NCBI GenBank assembly: GCA_018881555.1
Contig: JACAXG010000034.1
Span: forward strand, 2,056,615 to 2,120,614
Direction of reading: 5' to 3'
Source: Amblyornis subalaris
Taxonomy: Eukaryota; Chordata; Aves; Passeriformes; Ptilonorhynchidae
DNA length: 64,000 bases
Shown piece by piece: positions 51,237 to 64,000 of the stretch (positions are counted from its first letter, which is position 1; each line of letters opens with the position of its first letter). The notes beneath the pieces are model-generated. The model worked only from the letters and a program-made list of their open reading frames with translations. It was not told where the DNA came from and made no database searches. The position numbers and the translations under genes were made by a program.

Positions 51237-52705
51237 AAAGCACTGCTACAGCACTGCTCTGGATTTTCCTCCCAAACAGGAACAGCAACTAGCTGCAGCA
51301 CACTGAGTGTTACAAAGAAGGAAAAACCTCCCAGATCTGGGTTACACAATCCCATTACATGTCCAAGGGGAATACAGCCTCAAGAGAAAAGCCTGGTTAA
51401 AGCTTGCACAGAAGAACGAGATAGAAAAGGTACAAAGACAAAGCAGTTCTGGTGACCTGAGCTATCAGAGGAGTAGAATTTCTCTGGCTTTACATTCCAT
51501 AACCAAGGAAAACAAATATAATATAAACAAGGTTATATGGAAAACATCACTCTGTTGTAGCTGACTACTCACCAAGAAGAGAAAGAAGGAAATTTATTGT
51601 TTGGTTGTTTATTTTAAAAGTAGGGCTGCATATAAAAGGTGAGTTTATTGAGCAATAGCATCCTGCTCACAGGCAGCCTTGAGGCATACATGTTCCCCAC
51701 TAGCTGCCACTGCTCCTCCACTGCTTATATGAGAGGAGTAAAGAGCACTCAGGGCTTCTCTCTCTCTCTGATTCCTGCAAATTCATCTTTCTATCTTCTC
51801 AGGTTCTCCTCCAAAACTAGGAGCCATTTGAAGATTCAAAATCAGGAAAATAATTTTTAATTTTACCGTAGAACACCATGGCATTTAGAGACAATGTATG
51901 TGAATGCAGCAATTACCCAATTTGCAGCTTACATAAAACTTAATTGTCTATTATTTGAAGTTTATATAATGTTAACTGTTTCATATATATTTAGAGGATT
52001 TTCTTAAAACTATTTGCTCCAGAAATGAATGAGTTTTTAAGATTACAGAACAGGCTCTTTTGCACGTTTCAAGACAAATTAATCTGCATAGTTATGACTT
52101 GGACACAAGTAACCCTGTTTGAAATACAAATTCTTATTCTGACTCTTAAGACAAATTATCCTGAGACCGATGAGAAAAGCAGCCAAATTTCTTTGTAGTT
52201 ATCACTGCAGTGCTCTCCCAGAAGAAACATTTGGAGCTCTTTTGCCCATTCTCAGTTTCTTAGAGATGTTCGATACAGACCCAACAGTGCCATCCCCAGT
52301 CCTGCTCACCCATTGTCCCACATGTAATGGTGGATCCACTAGAGTTCAAGTGGACCTCCTAGATTCCCAACCCACTATGTGTTTCTTATTTTATATAACT
52401 TATGTTGCCACAGCAGCCCATGTGGAAGTGAAACAAGGGCTTGTTCTAAGCTGTTCTTTGCATTTCAATGCTGGAAAACCACTTTAAAGATTATCCCATA
52501 ACAACACACCATATGATAAAGTAATTCAAGGGTCTGGAAATCAGAACTGCAATGGACAATAAATGCTCATAACAGTCAGAAAGAAGGTAAGTTTAAAGAA
52601 CGACCTGTTCTGAGAATTACGGATGTTGGCTAACTTAAAGATACCATCCTTTGATCTCATTCTGTGAACTGGGATCTCTATCAAAAAAGGAAAAGCCTGC
52701 TTATT
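51237..52705. other. Spacer between the two CR1 copies
   Basis: AT-rich sequence with a short TC run at 51,755-51,769 and a donor-like AAG|GTAAGT at about 52,585. Frames at 51,219-51,564 and 52,170-52,487 are unrecognised. No further CR1 segment is evident between the two copies. Confidence 0.6.
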
Positions 52706-52710
52706 GTCAA

Positions 52711-53318
52711 ATCACAGCATCACAGAATGGTTTGGGTTGGAAGGGACCTTACAGACCATCTAGTTGTAACCTCCTGCCATGGACAAGGACACCTTCCACT
52801 AGACCAGGTTGCTAAGAGCCCCATTCAAACCCACTTCCAGGGATGGGACACCACAACTCCTCTGGGCAACTTGTTCCAGTGTCTTACTACCCTCACAGTA
52901 AATAATTTATTCCTTATGTCTAATCTAAATCTACCTTATTTCGGTTTAAAGGCATTAACCTTGTCCTATCACTACTTTCCCTTGTCAGAAATCTCTCTCT
53001 GGCTCTCTTGTAGCCCTACTTTAGGTACTGGAAAGTGCTCTAAGGTTTTCCTGGAGACTTCCCTTCTCCAGGATGAACCCCTGTCTTCCCCGGAGAGGTG
53101 CTCCAGCCCTCTGATAACCTTTGTGGCCCCCTGAACACATCATTCTTATGCTGGATGCAGCACTGCAGGGTCTCACCAGAGCAGAGCAGAGGGGCAGAAT
53201 CCCCTCCCTGCCCTGCTGCCCAAGGAGCTTTGGATGCAGCCCAGGACACGTTTGCCTCTCTTGGCTGCAGACACATGTTGTCAGGGTGTGCTGAGCTTCT
53301 CATCAACCAACACTCCTC
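52711..53318 (-). mobile_element. CR1 LINE, 5'-truncated 3' end (copy 2)
   Basis: A second CR1 3' end, inserted on the minus strand. Its 3' terminus is at the left edge, where ATCACAGC-ATCACAGA forms two copies of the family's 8-bp terminal repeat in reverse complement, followed by the conserved segment ATGGTTTGGGTTGGAAGGGA. Similarity continues through the GGGATGGGACACC and GTTCCAGTGTCTTAC segments, the GAGAGGTGCTCCAGCCCTC segment, and CTTCTCATCAACCAACACTC at the right end. A block near 53,127-53,150 is shorter than the family by roughly 20-40 bases, an internal deletion. Plus-strand frames over it, including the 156-codon one at 52,664-53,134, are antisense to the element and not genes. It is inactive, and appears better preserved than copy 1 at its 3' end. 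Confidence 0.95.
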
Positions 53319-56300
53319 ATGTTGAAAGATTAAACCATTCAAGCAACCTGCACATTGCTATCAAGCAGTGTTGTATAACTGAAAGAAAACCCTTTGTTCC
53401 GCCCCAAGGTTACATCAGAATTTCAAGGCCAGAAACACTGGATCAATTGCTGTTCAATGTTGCTGTATGAAATTCAGATTCAAGTGGATTCCACGCTGCT
53501 GGAACCCCTACGTAGGCTTCTTCTCATCTTTCAGGGTAACCAGCACTTTCTTCTTCAAAGCAACCATCCAGCTGAGGCCCCTAGCCCAGCACACACCTCA
53601 TCTCACTACCTCACCCCATTTACAATCTCTGTCAGACACCGAGGTACCACGTTAACTGACATGGGAAACCACACAAGCCACTGGGAGACCTTCCTTGGAA
53701 GAGCCATGAGGACAACACATGTGCCATTTTAATCTTACTGCTTCTGCTCTTTTACAAACACAGGTGCACATGGCTTGAATCTCTCAGCAGTGTAGAGCAG
53801 GAATAAAAGCATCAAAAGCAATGAGCTATATTTAAACATCACAGAGTAAGGGCAGTGTCTGCATTCATAAGCCGCTGACATTCTGGTCAGACTTGGGGGC
53901 AGCTTTGGAATCTATAACTGGAAAAACAGACAGGGACTCCCTCAGGGGAAAAATGCAGACAGATCCTAAAAGTCAGTGAAACAAATCTTATACGATTCTT
54001 TGACTGCAATGCAGATACTTGGAGAGTGAATATATTCGAAAATATTATTTCTATGATACAGGATTGAAATAATCTCTTTGAACATATTTAACTTTACTGA
54101 TATACACTCTTTTTAAATTTTTACTTTTACTGAAACTTTGGTGGGTTTTCTTAATATATCTTTGGAGACAATGAACAAAACCAAAGGTTACTTCACTAAT
54201 AATCATTGGCTGAAAAATTGAAATTGCCAAATTTATAATACAAACTTATCTATGAGAAACTTCATAGTTTTAGAAGCAAAACACCTTTGAAAAATACAGT
54301 ATTTAGTGTAAGTGGCTTATTACAAACTCAGGCATATACAGAGCCTGATCCACCACCATGCTTCTTGTCCTCAAATTCCTGGCAGGTCAGTCAGGAAATT
54401 TTAGATTCATTTCTGGAAGTACCATGTACAAATTAAATATTGAGGCTTGGTCGTTTACTGTAAAATCCTTCTGATTTCAATGGCACAGACCTGAAATTAC
54501 TTTAATAATTTGTATGAGCATGCATTCTATTTCATACTCCTATATCCTTGGCATTTAGGAAATGCTAGTTATAGAAAATCTAAAATTACAGACCCCCAGA
54601 AACACATCACCATGACAGCACAAACTGCCCTACAGTCACTGCCACTGCATCCCCACTTCTCATATTCACAGTTAATGTCAATGCAGAGTATGTGAATATC
54701 TGAACCAAGAAAAATGTGATTAAGCTTTTGGGAAAAACCTGCAAAGACAGGCAAGATCTGATGGCCACTAAATCAAGAGTTTAATGATTCAAAATGGAAG
54801 CAAGTTTGAGAACCCTTCATGGATAAATCTACAAACTTTTCAAATAGTAAGAGGCCCTGTTCTCCACAGCTCAGCTTGGAAAGGGTATTGGCTTGTCCTT
54901 TTTGCTGCACTGATTCAAAAAGCTAGAACCTATGACTGTGCCTCTAAAAAGCTCTTCCAGATGTTGTAACTGTTCTCATGGTATTTAATTTTTAGTGGAG
55001 TTTTTGTGTGTCATATGTAGAAATAACATTTAAATACAAACGAGAAGAAAGGCAAAGTCTAGAAGCAGAACAAAATGAAACTTTTCTGATGTAGAAAAAA
55101 GTTATTTTTATGAAGCTGTAAATTTTTGTTGGAAAAACAGAAATATATTTGGAAAAAAATCTGTGTAACCTGTAATTTGGCGAGTTGAAATCAACTGTCT
55201 CTAGAATTCTCTAACTTCTGAAAAAGTTAAAGAATTCTACTTCGGAACTGACCTCTAAGAAATTAACATTTGACAATACAGAAGCGAAATACACCATTTG
55301 AAAACAGTAATATCACAATCTCCTCCATCCAAGTACCAGTTCATGTCTCCAATAAATTATTTCAAGACCTGTAACACCAAAGTAGACTTCATATAATAAT
55401 ATAATACCGGATTGAAGGAAGTTTTACTTTTTTTTTTCCAACAGTAAATCTACATTTCTGCAGCAAGCATCTATCCTCTTCACTGAAGGAAAAACATTTT
55501 CTACTCTACACATCAAGTAAAATAGATTGTGAGATACTTCTTTTCTGAGCAGGTGCATAACAGTATGTCTAACAAAATGCCCTTCCTCTCAGAGACAGAG
55601 AAAAGTAATGTAATATATAATTTTACAGAAGCAATTCTAAGCTTGAACAATTTTGAAAATAAGTTGTGAGGAGCAACTTTGGGAAAGTGAGGCTTTCTGT
55701 TAAATGTAACTGGGAACAAAACTATTGTTGAATATTTGCCCTTGGTATTGTGATGATATTTAGAGCGTGGGAGGATGTCAGCAGCATGTTTTGCTTCCAA
55801 TTCTATACTAACATCCTAATTCACCCCGCCCAAAAGGGGCTTATGTGCCCATAAGCTGTCTAGACACAGACATTATGCATTGGCTACACAGTACTATAGT
55901 GCCTTGCTCAGAGATTATTTCTTGTTTTAAGCATATTCTAATCACTTTAAGACTGAAACCGCTTTGCATGTTTTTTCTCCACCAAAGACAGTATCAGGGC
56001 TCTAAGCACATCCAATTCCATTAGCTGATTTCTACAGGGTCTTCTTCAGAGCTGTCATTAACACATCAAAGCCACCTGAAGCCCATTAGTTATGTAAATT
56101 ATGTTTCAAAAATATACTAATAACACAGCTACATCCAGCTTTAATAATGTTACAGGACAAAAATTCCTGTTATCTCCTACTTTGGTCCTTCATCTCTCTT
56201 CACTAAATAGTTTCATAGTTAAGGAATTACACAAGTTTCTCTGAAAGAATTAATTATCTTCACCAAATGAGATGCTTTGCATCCTGTTATCTTTTCTAGA

Positions 56301-59300
56301 TATATCATAATTTTTCTTTCCTTAATCCTGTTATCATAGCAGCCACCTCTAATGTTTTTGTGTTAAGTAAAGAAGATCACTACATCCTTATTTTAAATAT
56401 TTAACCTGAAAAGGCAATTTAGACATTCAGTGTGCCATAAAACACTAATTTTTCTTGTTTCTCTACATTACTGTCTATGAGTTATTATTTCTTCTTTTAT
56501 TTACTGCACCAAACGTTTACCAAAAAAGCCGCCTTTGGTGACATGACTGATGCCAACAGCATTTCGGGAAAAAGAAATTTGAGCTTTCTATTTTATTAAA
56601 TGTCCACTAATGCCGCGTATCTCTTCTCTAAAATTTAGTTGCATTTATAGAAAGCGACAATTAAACAAATAAGAGTTTCAGTAAATCAGAATCCGTGTGT
56701 TACAGATGCTCCCTCATTTCTTCTTCCCTTTGTTTCCCGAGCCCACAAGGTCACTGTGCTGGACTCACTCATGCAAGGAGACAATGGGAGTATTCATTTG
56801 CAATGTGAGCACAAGGTTGCTCTAAGATGTTCTGATAGAGGAAAACAAGACCCTTATTAGGCTAATTTTGATGTTACTTCTAAACTCCAGATGTCAGTGC
56901 CCTTACAAAATCACAAGTTGAGTTTAAATAATGTTCAGCACCACCTTAGAAGCTGAGTGGAATTAGATTCAGTCCTCCATGGAAAGATTTAAGAGCATAT
57001 CAAATGCTGCTTTTGTTGTTTGCTTTGCATTTTGCATCCAAAATGCAGAGTCAAACCCTTCAGGCAAAGCTTTTTCGTGAAATGATGTATATATTGAAAA
57101 GGATAAATTCAATAGAGGGATTTAGGCAGCAATGCTGCCTTTTTTTTTTGTTTTGTTGGCAACATGCCAAATTTAATCAGTTTGCTTCCTATGCCTGCCT
57201 GATTTGATAAGAAATAATAGCTGCTGAAGGTAGCTGATAGCAAGTGGCACAGATGATAGTATCCAAGCTAGTTTTTTTCTAAAAACCAACTAAACAAAAA
57301 CTTACCAGAAATATTATTTGTCATGAAATACTTTTCTATTAAAAACAATCAAAACTATGATCAATCAACAGCTAGCAAATATGTACAATTTGAAACACTA
57401 AAACTTAAGTCACCATTTATGGTGAGAAATACAGATGTTTGCAATGCAGAATGGGATATTCTCAGGGAAAAAAAGCATTCTTCTGACTAAAGACAGTAAC
57501 ACAAACTAGAAGCTTAGTAAACTTTGAAAAATCAATTATTGATCGGAGCATAATTCACAGTATTGTAAGTGGTTTGAATAATTATCATTTATTTCCACTA
57601 GAATAGCTTCCAGCTCTATGCTCTACATGTGTTTCCAGGACCTGAAGCAATGCCAACAAAAGTTTAAGGGGAGGTACAAATTGGTTTAAATTAGTTTCAT
57701 CTCAAGAGCACACCTTTGATTTCAGCTGAGAAAATCTCAAAACTAACCACATAACTCCCTTTTCCTCCTCTCCACCTCTATATTTATAGTTAGAAGAATG
57801 GACAATGATGATGAAAAAAAAGTGAATCCAAACACACAATCTAACTCTTATTTGGACCAAGGTCCCCCCAGCTATTATTGTGAAAAGGCACATTAGACTG
57901 AGGTCAGACTGTATTGGAACAAATCCATGTCTCTGCCCTCAAAACACAAATAAATCAAGTGTTCCAGAATTCCACTGTCTTGCATCAATTGCTTCTGTTT
58001 CAGAACACACCTCCTTTACATGTTCTGTTTGATATCAAAGGGCTGGAACAAACAAATCACGACTAAATTAAGATTTCCATTGCTCAGGATGGTGCTGCTT
58101 CTGTCCAAAGTTATATCCATAAATACAAAGAGAATTCTGAAATGGCTGAATTCATGATGTTAGTTATGATTGACAAAGGTTCAAATAAACTCAGGCCAAG
58201 TGAGTAAATAAAACCTGAACTTTTAGATAAAAGGATTTTTGATATGACTAAGAATGCTAAGTGAAGTTCCTTCAGATGTGGTCTTCCTCAACTGAAATCT
58301 AGAATAACTCTGCCAAGAGGAGAAGTTTCAGACCTGGTTCTGACAAATACACCTTGCAGAATTCTATTAATCTGCAAATTTCAGATTAGAAGTTACCTTT
58401 TACTCAAGCAAAGGAAAAAACCAATGCTCTTACAAACAAGTAGAATTTTTTCTATTCTCTAATGATATATGTTTGGTCTTTGAAATCTTTATTTCTGAAT
58501 GTTTTTTTCTTTGCTTCCTTCCTTATCCACCCAGGCACAAGCTGTACAGTGTGAGGACCTTGCTCAGTCTCTGCCAGGGAAAAGATCCTGCCCCTGCACT
58601 TGTGGTACCCTCTGCACCTCTGTACTGTGATTCCAGAGAGGTCCAGCCATGTGGAGATATGCTCCATAATGTTTTAGAACATTAACTTCTAGATGTAGGA
58701 ACTTTGTATATGTCACGTACAACTTGCATCACTCCTTTATGTTGGCAGATGAAAACAAATGTGAGTACATTAAAAGTTTACCAGAAATTCGCATTTGCCA
58801 CTCAGAACGATTTAGGAAAGTCACGGATTAACAGCCTTGTAGTGGTGCAGAAAGTCTTCTCCTAGGCCAGCCCAATGCAAACGACCGAGCTGGTCTTTAT
58901 TTAGCACATGCTGGAGCCTGGCTGCCAGGTATGATAAACCAGTCCCAGGCAGATGATGATTTACTGCTCCTGTGCAGCTGTAAGCAGCAGTTACAGAAAT
59001 GCAGCACGCAGAAAATGTAAAATCAGAAAGGTGTCATTGCTCTAGTCCTAGCGAAAGAACTATTACTGTTATTTCAGGACACTGCTGCCTTTAAGGTAAT
59101 TAAACACTGACAACTTTGTTCACTCCCTGTTTAAGGTGACTGAAGTTAGATTATATTACAACCTCCTCTATCTCTAACTCCCCGTGCAGTATAACTCCCA
59201 TTCAAAAATAAATCTTGAAAACATAATTGATTATCCAGGACAATTCTAGCTTTCATTTTCAGTTAGGAGCTGAGGTGGCAGACTGAGCAATGCTGATGAA

Positions 59301-60303
59301 TACTAAACAGCCTGTGACTGACTATACACGAATACCATGCCAACCCTATAACACAATGAAGTATATTGAAAGCATAAAGTACAAAATCTATTTTAAATTA
59401 TATGTATACTGGGAGAAAAGAATTAACCAGTTAATTTCTAACTTCACTAAAAGGTAATTTCCTTTAAATTTTTTTATCTTTTTGACAATAGCACTACTCT
59501 AAGAAAAAAAAAGAAATCTAGACCTATTTAATCATGTTCCAGACACACTTTCCTAGTAAATAATTCTCTTATGTCCAGGTAAGCCTTCTTAAAATCTCAT
59601 TATCAGCTGTGAAATATTTCCCCAATGTCTCGTGACACTTACATAGAAATATCAAATATTTAACTCTTTCACAGATAACTCCTCACTAATATAAATTTAG
59701 GTTTGCAATATATTTGGGAGTCTATGTGGGAAAGCTTGAGATTATGAGTTATCCAGATTACCTGACAAGAAACAAGCTATGTGTGATAACTTCAGGATAG
59801 TTCAGTGAAACAGATTCTACCAATCTTGTAATGAAATACTGAAATACCTGGTGGGATAAATGCAGCTGGCATACTAGTAAAAATTTTTTTTTTCCATTTA
59901 ATGCAAAATTTCCTTATTTTCATTTTTTTCTTCCCACAAGTGGAAGAACAGTATGAAACTTTTTACAAAAATGCTAATTACAAGCAACTTTATTTCAGTG
60001 AATATTCAAACGACCTTGTCAATATGTTTTATTTTGACAATTTGAAAATCTATCCTTTTTTTTTTCCTCCAGTTACACAAAGGAATGGCTAAACCAACAA
60101 TGAAAACTACGCATCTGTTTCAGAAGTGCTTCACAAAAAAAAATCAAAATAAACAGGATCTTTCATAACAGTTCAGTTTCATTCAGTTAACCCTGTCCAA
60201 TGCAAAACCTTTCTCTCTAGTTTGAAAAGCTCTTCAAGGATAGTCAGAAATAGCACGAACCAGTGAGCTCATGGAGATGGAAGACCTACATGGAAATGTA
60301 TTG

Positions 60304-60327
60304 CCTGATAGATTCCAGTCTATCAGG
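60304..60327. repeat. Perfect 9-bp-arm inverted repeat with GATA-like cores
   Basis: CCTGATAGA at 60,304-60,312 and its exact reverse complement at 60,319-60,327 flank a six-base loop. Each arm holds TGATAG, which fits the WGATAR consensus of GATA factors, so the element is a head-to-head pair of GATA-like sites or a small hairpin. Confidence 0.8.
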
Positions 60328-60980
60328 GGATAGATGGGAAAAGAACTCCTCATTTTCTTGGTGCTACAAGTCTGGAAGGTAATCTGAGGCAAATTTCATA
60401 ATGGGGAAAAAAAGAAACTGGTAGAAGGATACTGGTTAGAGCAAAAGGTGGAAAAGTGAAGGTAATCATACAACAAGTAAATAGCGCATTTGTTTTAAAC
60501 TATTACATAACTCTAAGGCAGTCTCTGTGTATAAGGAAGTAGGGCAGAACAAAACTGAATATTAATATTGCAGAAAGGAATGAGGTCATTACAATGAACA
60601 AACACGTATAGTAGTTTATCACTTTTCCTGAAATCATCTGTGTTCAGATAAAGCTTCATGAACATAGATTGAGCCAACAAGGTGCTTAAAACTACCATGA
60701 AATGAGGTGTGAGATCACCAGAGGCCCCCCTCCAATGACTGCTAAAATCAAAGAGAGATTGCTGACCTCTAACACAGAATACGGTTCAAGAACCACCTCA
60801 AACCAGCCTATTAAGCACATTCTATGTTCCTTAGGTTTTGCTTTATGTTTGGCTTAAATGCACAAAAATGTAGAAAAAGATAGTCTATTCCCAGTATTGT
60901 CAGCATAAATAGAACTCACTCTATTATCATAACATTTCCCCTTCCACTGACGATAGCTCTATGGGAAAAACTCCCCCGTT

Positions 60981-60994
60981 AAAAAAAAAAAAAA
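60981..60994. repeat. Poly(A) tract, 14 A
   Basis: Homopolymer following CCCCCGTT. No retroposed body is recognised upstream. Confidence 0.85.
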
Positions 60995-62087
60995 TAGTAA
61001 TGATGGGATGGATGTATACAACAGGTTGAGATACAGAAATCTGTTTTCCTTCTCTAGAGCTTTGTATAGTCTATGTTGCATGAAATGCCTACTTTCAAAA
61101 GAGAGCGGGAGAAAATGAAGCAAGAATAAGACCATGGCATGTCTGAAGTGACTGATTAAACTCAGTTGAAAATATTGTGTGCTTGTATGCCCTGTGTGTA
61201 TGAAATTAGCTTTAAAAGAAAAATACCATCCTTCCCCATCCCCATTCAGATCAAAATGATTCTCTGTTGAGCTAAGTCTAATAGATTTTACTCTGAGACA
61301 TGAAGTACTTCCTTAAAGAAAGTGGAAATAAAGCACTTATGCTATGACAGGGAAGGTTAAATTGAAGCACTCTTTTTTTTGTATTTGACATTTACAAATA
61401 GCAGAAGTCATGCAGTAATGAAATAATAATGAAATTATAAATAGGTTGCTCTTCATTTAAATTGCAAAAGATGTGCTTTTCTGCTTGCCTCAGAGGTCAC
61501 ACATGTTGGTGTGTAATGACCTCCTGAAAACAACTCCTTAGTGACAACTGAAATGAAAAGTTCAGGGGGCAAATTACTGTCCACTGAAAGCTTCACCTTA
61601 CAGCCTATGCAATTTTACAGTAACATGTATAAATTCAGTTTTACAGTGCCTTTTATGCTGCTATCTCAACCTGCTTAACTAGTGTTAATTAATTCATCTT
61701 CCTTACCCCTGAGGGATTAAACAACCTGTCAAAATTAAAAGAGAATAGATGGCACAATGAACAATCAACTAAAAATATTGAACCTTCAGACCTAACTCTT
61801 GAAGCAGTGGTGAGAAATTTCATGCATAAAAGAGAAGAAAAAACATTTCATTACATGTATTTAATATTTAGCTCCTATTCCTGTTTATTTATGCATATGC
61901 TAAAAGATATTTCCTCCTAGCTGGGTCGGCTGAATTGCCTTGTGAAATTTCAGAAGTGGCAGAGAATTATCTATCCACAATGGTTGTTCTTCTCAAGTAT
62001 GTGAGATGCATTTTCACACAGCATTTAATATTCCATACACAGAACGTGGGATGGATTTTCTATTTCGGCTGAATAAGAGCTGAGGGG

Positions 62088-62101
62088 AAAAAAAAAAAAA
62101 A
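62088..62101. repeat. Poly(A) tract, 14 A
   Basis: Homopolymer after GAGGGG. No recognisable retroposed sequence precedes it. Confidence 0.85.
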
Positions 62102-64000
62102 GAGACTACTGTCTTGGATTCCAGAGAAACTATAACAAAGAAGCACCTCATGATATTTTGGGTATTGTCTTTTTACTTAACCAGTTCTCACAAAAAATCA
62201 GCAAAATTCCATACATCACAAGTCAAAATAATTGACCTGCAGGCAAATCGGGGCATTTCTGTAGATGCCCAAATTAAAGCTTTATTTTGAATGCCTATTT
62301 TTCCCTGTTTCTAGTAATATCCTAATGAATAGCATATCGAAAATAATTTTGAATTTTTCTATGAAAAATATGACCATTGAAGTATCATGATTTTCATCAC
62401 TTAAAAACTAAAGAAAAACTTCTATAAAATCACAGGCGTGTTTTCACTTCAAATAGTAGTGAATTCTAAGTGATATGAAATAAATACACAATTTAACCTA
62501 TATCAGAAGAATTTGCATTTTCTTGGGTTTTAGAGCAGAGAAAATATTTAATTTTTTTACAGGAAAAAAATAGGAAAGATGACCGTATGGTCAAAACTCT
62601 GGGACAGCATGCTGCGTGTAGTGCCTTCAATACTAAAATAATGACCTTGTCTTCTTTTGTGAGCTGTCTTCCAAATCAGCATCCATTTCTGTAACTTGTC
62701 CACACCATGAGACACTGATAGCAAGTAATTTGCAAAACTATTTCCTTATCTCCCTTCTCTAGCTGGGTTATATGAATGGTGTTTTCAGTCTGCCATATGG
62801 TAGAGGTTGAGGAAGAGAGCAAGAGAGGAAAAGAGGAAGAGAGCAATGGTGAGGGTTCACTGATTTCAGCCTGTAACCAGCCCCAAGCACAGCTCCTCTC
62901 CTCCGTCACAGCACTCCCTGCTGCACCTCCCTACAGTGGGGCAGGAGTTACAAATGCTCCTTCTCCCAAATGAGAAGTCTGATTTATCTGTTTGGACTAT
63001 GAGCTCTGCAGAGGAGCAGTTTTCTCTTGAACTAAGCCACTTAGTGCATTGCAACTTTTTTTTACTATATTTTTTACTTGCCAATCATTCCTGACTCTCC
63101 TTCCAATACACAAACTCTGTCAGAAAGTACCACCCTTCTTGTGAGGAGGTTTGGCTGGCCCATCCACCTGGTGGCACTCTAGCATCTTCATAGTGCTGAG
63201 TTAATTAAAATACCTTTTTTAAACAGATAATTATAAAAGTGCCTCCACTACAGCCCTGTATTTTGCTAATATTGCTGGAATCTTTACTTTTACTACTAAC
63301 GCAATGGAGGACACATCTTCCTTATTCTCTGGAAGCAGAAAACATCCTCAATGCTGAAATGAACAAGTCTTTTCCATAAGAAGGTGTCTATGAAACGCTC
63401 TTCCCATCAATAACTCTGCTCCATAAATTCTTACTGTACTCCTGTTCCCTTAACCCTACATCAATACTGCTATTGCACTGAAAAATCAATCTCCTATTTT
63501 TATCCTGTTTGGTATATATGCCCAATATTTTAATCCACCATGTTGCATTTACAAGATGTTTAAACTCTGTCACTTGAGTAGACCAATAGTTTCTGAATAA
63601 ATCAGGAGGTTTCAATTTATATGTGCAAGTTTTCCTCTCCAATAAACAAACAAGCATCATAGTGCTTTGTCTCTTGCATCAGATACATTATCACTATAGA
63701 TTTGACCTTCAAAATTGCTCCACAAGAAGATGTAGAATGAGAGAATACAAATGGTTGGGAAGGTTTGACTTATTGGCTGAATATTGTTGTCCTGCTTTGT
63801 ACATATTCAGATGTTGTTTTCCTGTTACATCATTTCAGTTCTCCAAGTTATAAGATCCTCCTGCACACACATGCCACATCGTTTAGAACTTCCAAGATTT
63901 CCGAGGGTGACTCTGGCACAGTTTCTGTCATCATAGATGAAAGTGGACACCTTTTAGTCCTTTCATATTTCAGTGTCATATTTCCTCCCTACCCAGATAT

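Larger units (their letters stand above)
53319..64000. other. AT-rich non-coding DNA, no gene seen
   Basis: No supported gene in the last 10.7 kb. Open frames are short, unrecognised and frequently paired on opposite strands (58,452-58,667 and 58,473-58,685; 62,676-62,909 and 62,776-62,973). A pyrimidine tract ending in CCCAG at about 58,534 resembles a splice acceptor ahead of the plus-strand frame, but no donor or family match supports an exon. A14 runs stand at 60,981-60,994 and 62,088-62,101. A purine-rich stretch lies around 62,803-62,850. Confidence 0.65.

Noticed and set aside
52664..53134. Longest open frame in the window, 156 codons on +
   Set aside because: It runs antisense through the minus-strand CR1 copy and its translation is the non-coding side of that repeat.

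Overview
This is a stretch of vertebrate nuclear DNA, most likely from a bird. Two diverged CR1 retrotransposon 3' ends (about 50.58-51.24 kb on + and 52.71-53.32 kb on -) match the type typical of avian genomes. Apart from these the window is AT-rich and poor in interspersed repeats, with neither Alu/L1-type nor intact LTR elements, which also fits a bird. No species can be named from the sequence. There are no prokaryotic gene arrays, no ribosome-binding-site-led ORFs, no tRNA or rRNA genes and no CRISPR array.

I could support no protein-coding gene or exon. Every open frame is short (the longest is 156 codons and lies antisense to a CR1 copy). None reads as a protein family I recognise except the decayed CR1 reverse-transcriptase tail. 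The window is therefore best read as a gene desert or the inside of a very large intron.

Layout: 1-17.3 kb is AT-rich DNA peppered with about 65 isolated N bases, which stop abruptly at 17,296; only two more occur in the rest of the window. Between 12.2 and 12.5 kb is a cluster of octamer and homeodomain-type motifs. 17-28 kb is AT-rich filler with two short tandem duplications, a GC-richer patch at 21.76-22.04 kb, an octamer-containing patch near 24.1 kb and a TA/TG/CA microsatellite at 26.2 kb. 28.3-28.96 kb is a GC-richer island with a G-quadruplex-type G-run. 29-50 kb is AT-rich filler. It holds several patches that look like regulatory DNA, the clearest being a near-perfect RFX X-box at 40,571-40,584 and a 10-bp-arm inverted repeat with forkhead-like cores at 41,167-41,190. 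50.5-53.3 kb carries the two CR1 copies in opposite orientation. 53.3-64 kb is AT-rich again, with a 9-bp-arm GATA-like inverted repeat at 60,304-60,327.

If this window does a job, it is probably cis-regulation of a gene outside it. That is inference from isolated motifs and needs comparative alignment; nothing here shows a new biological system.
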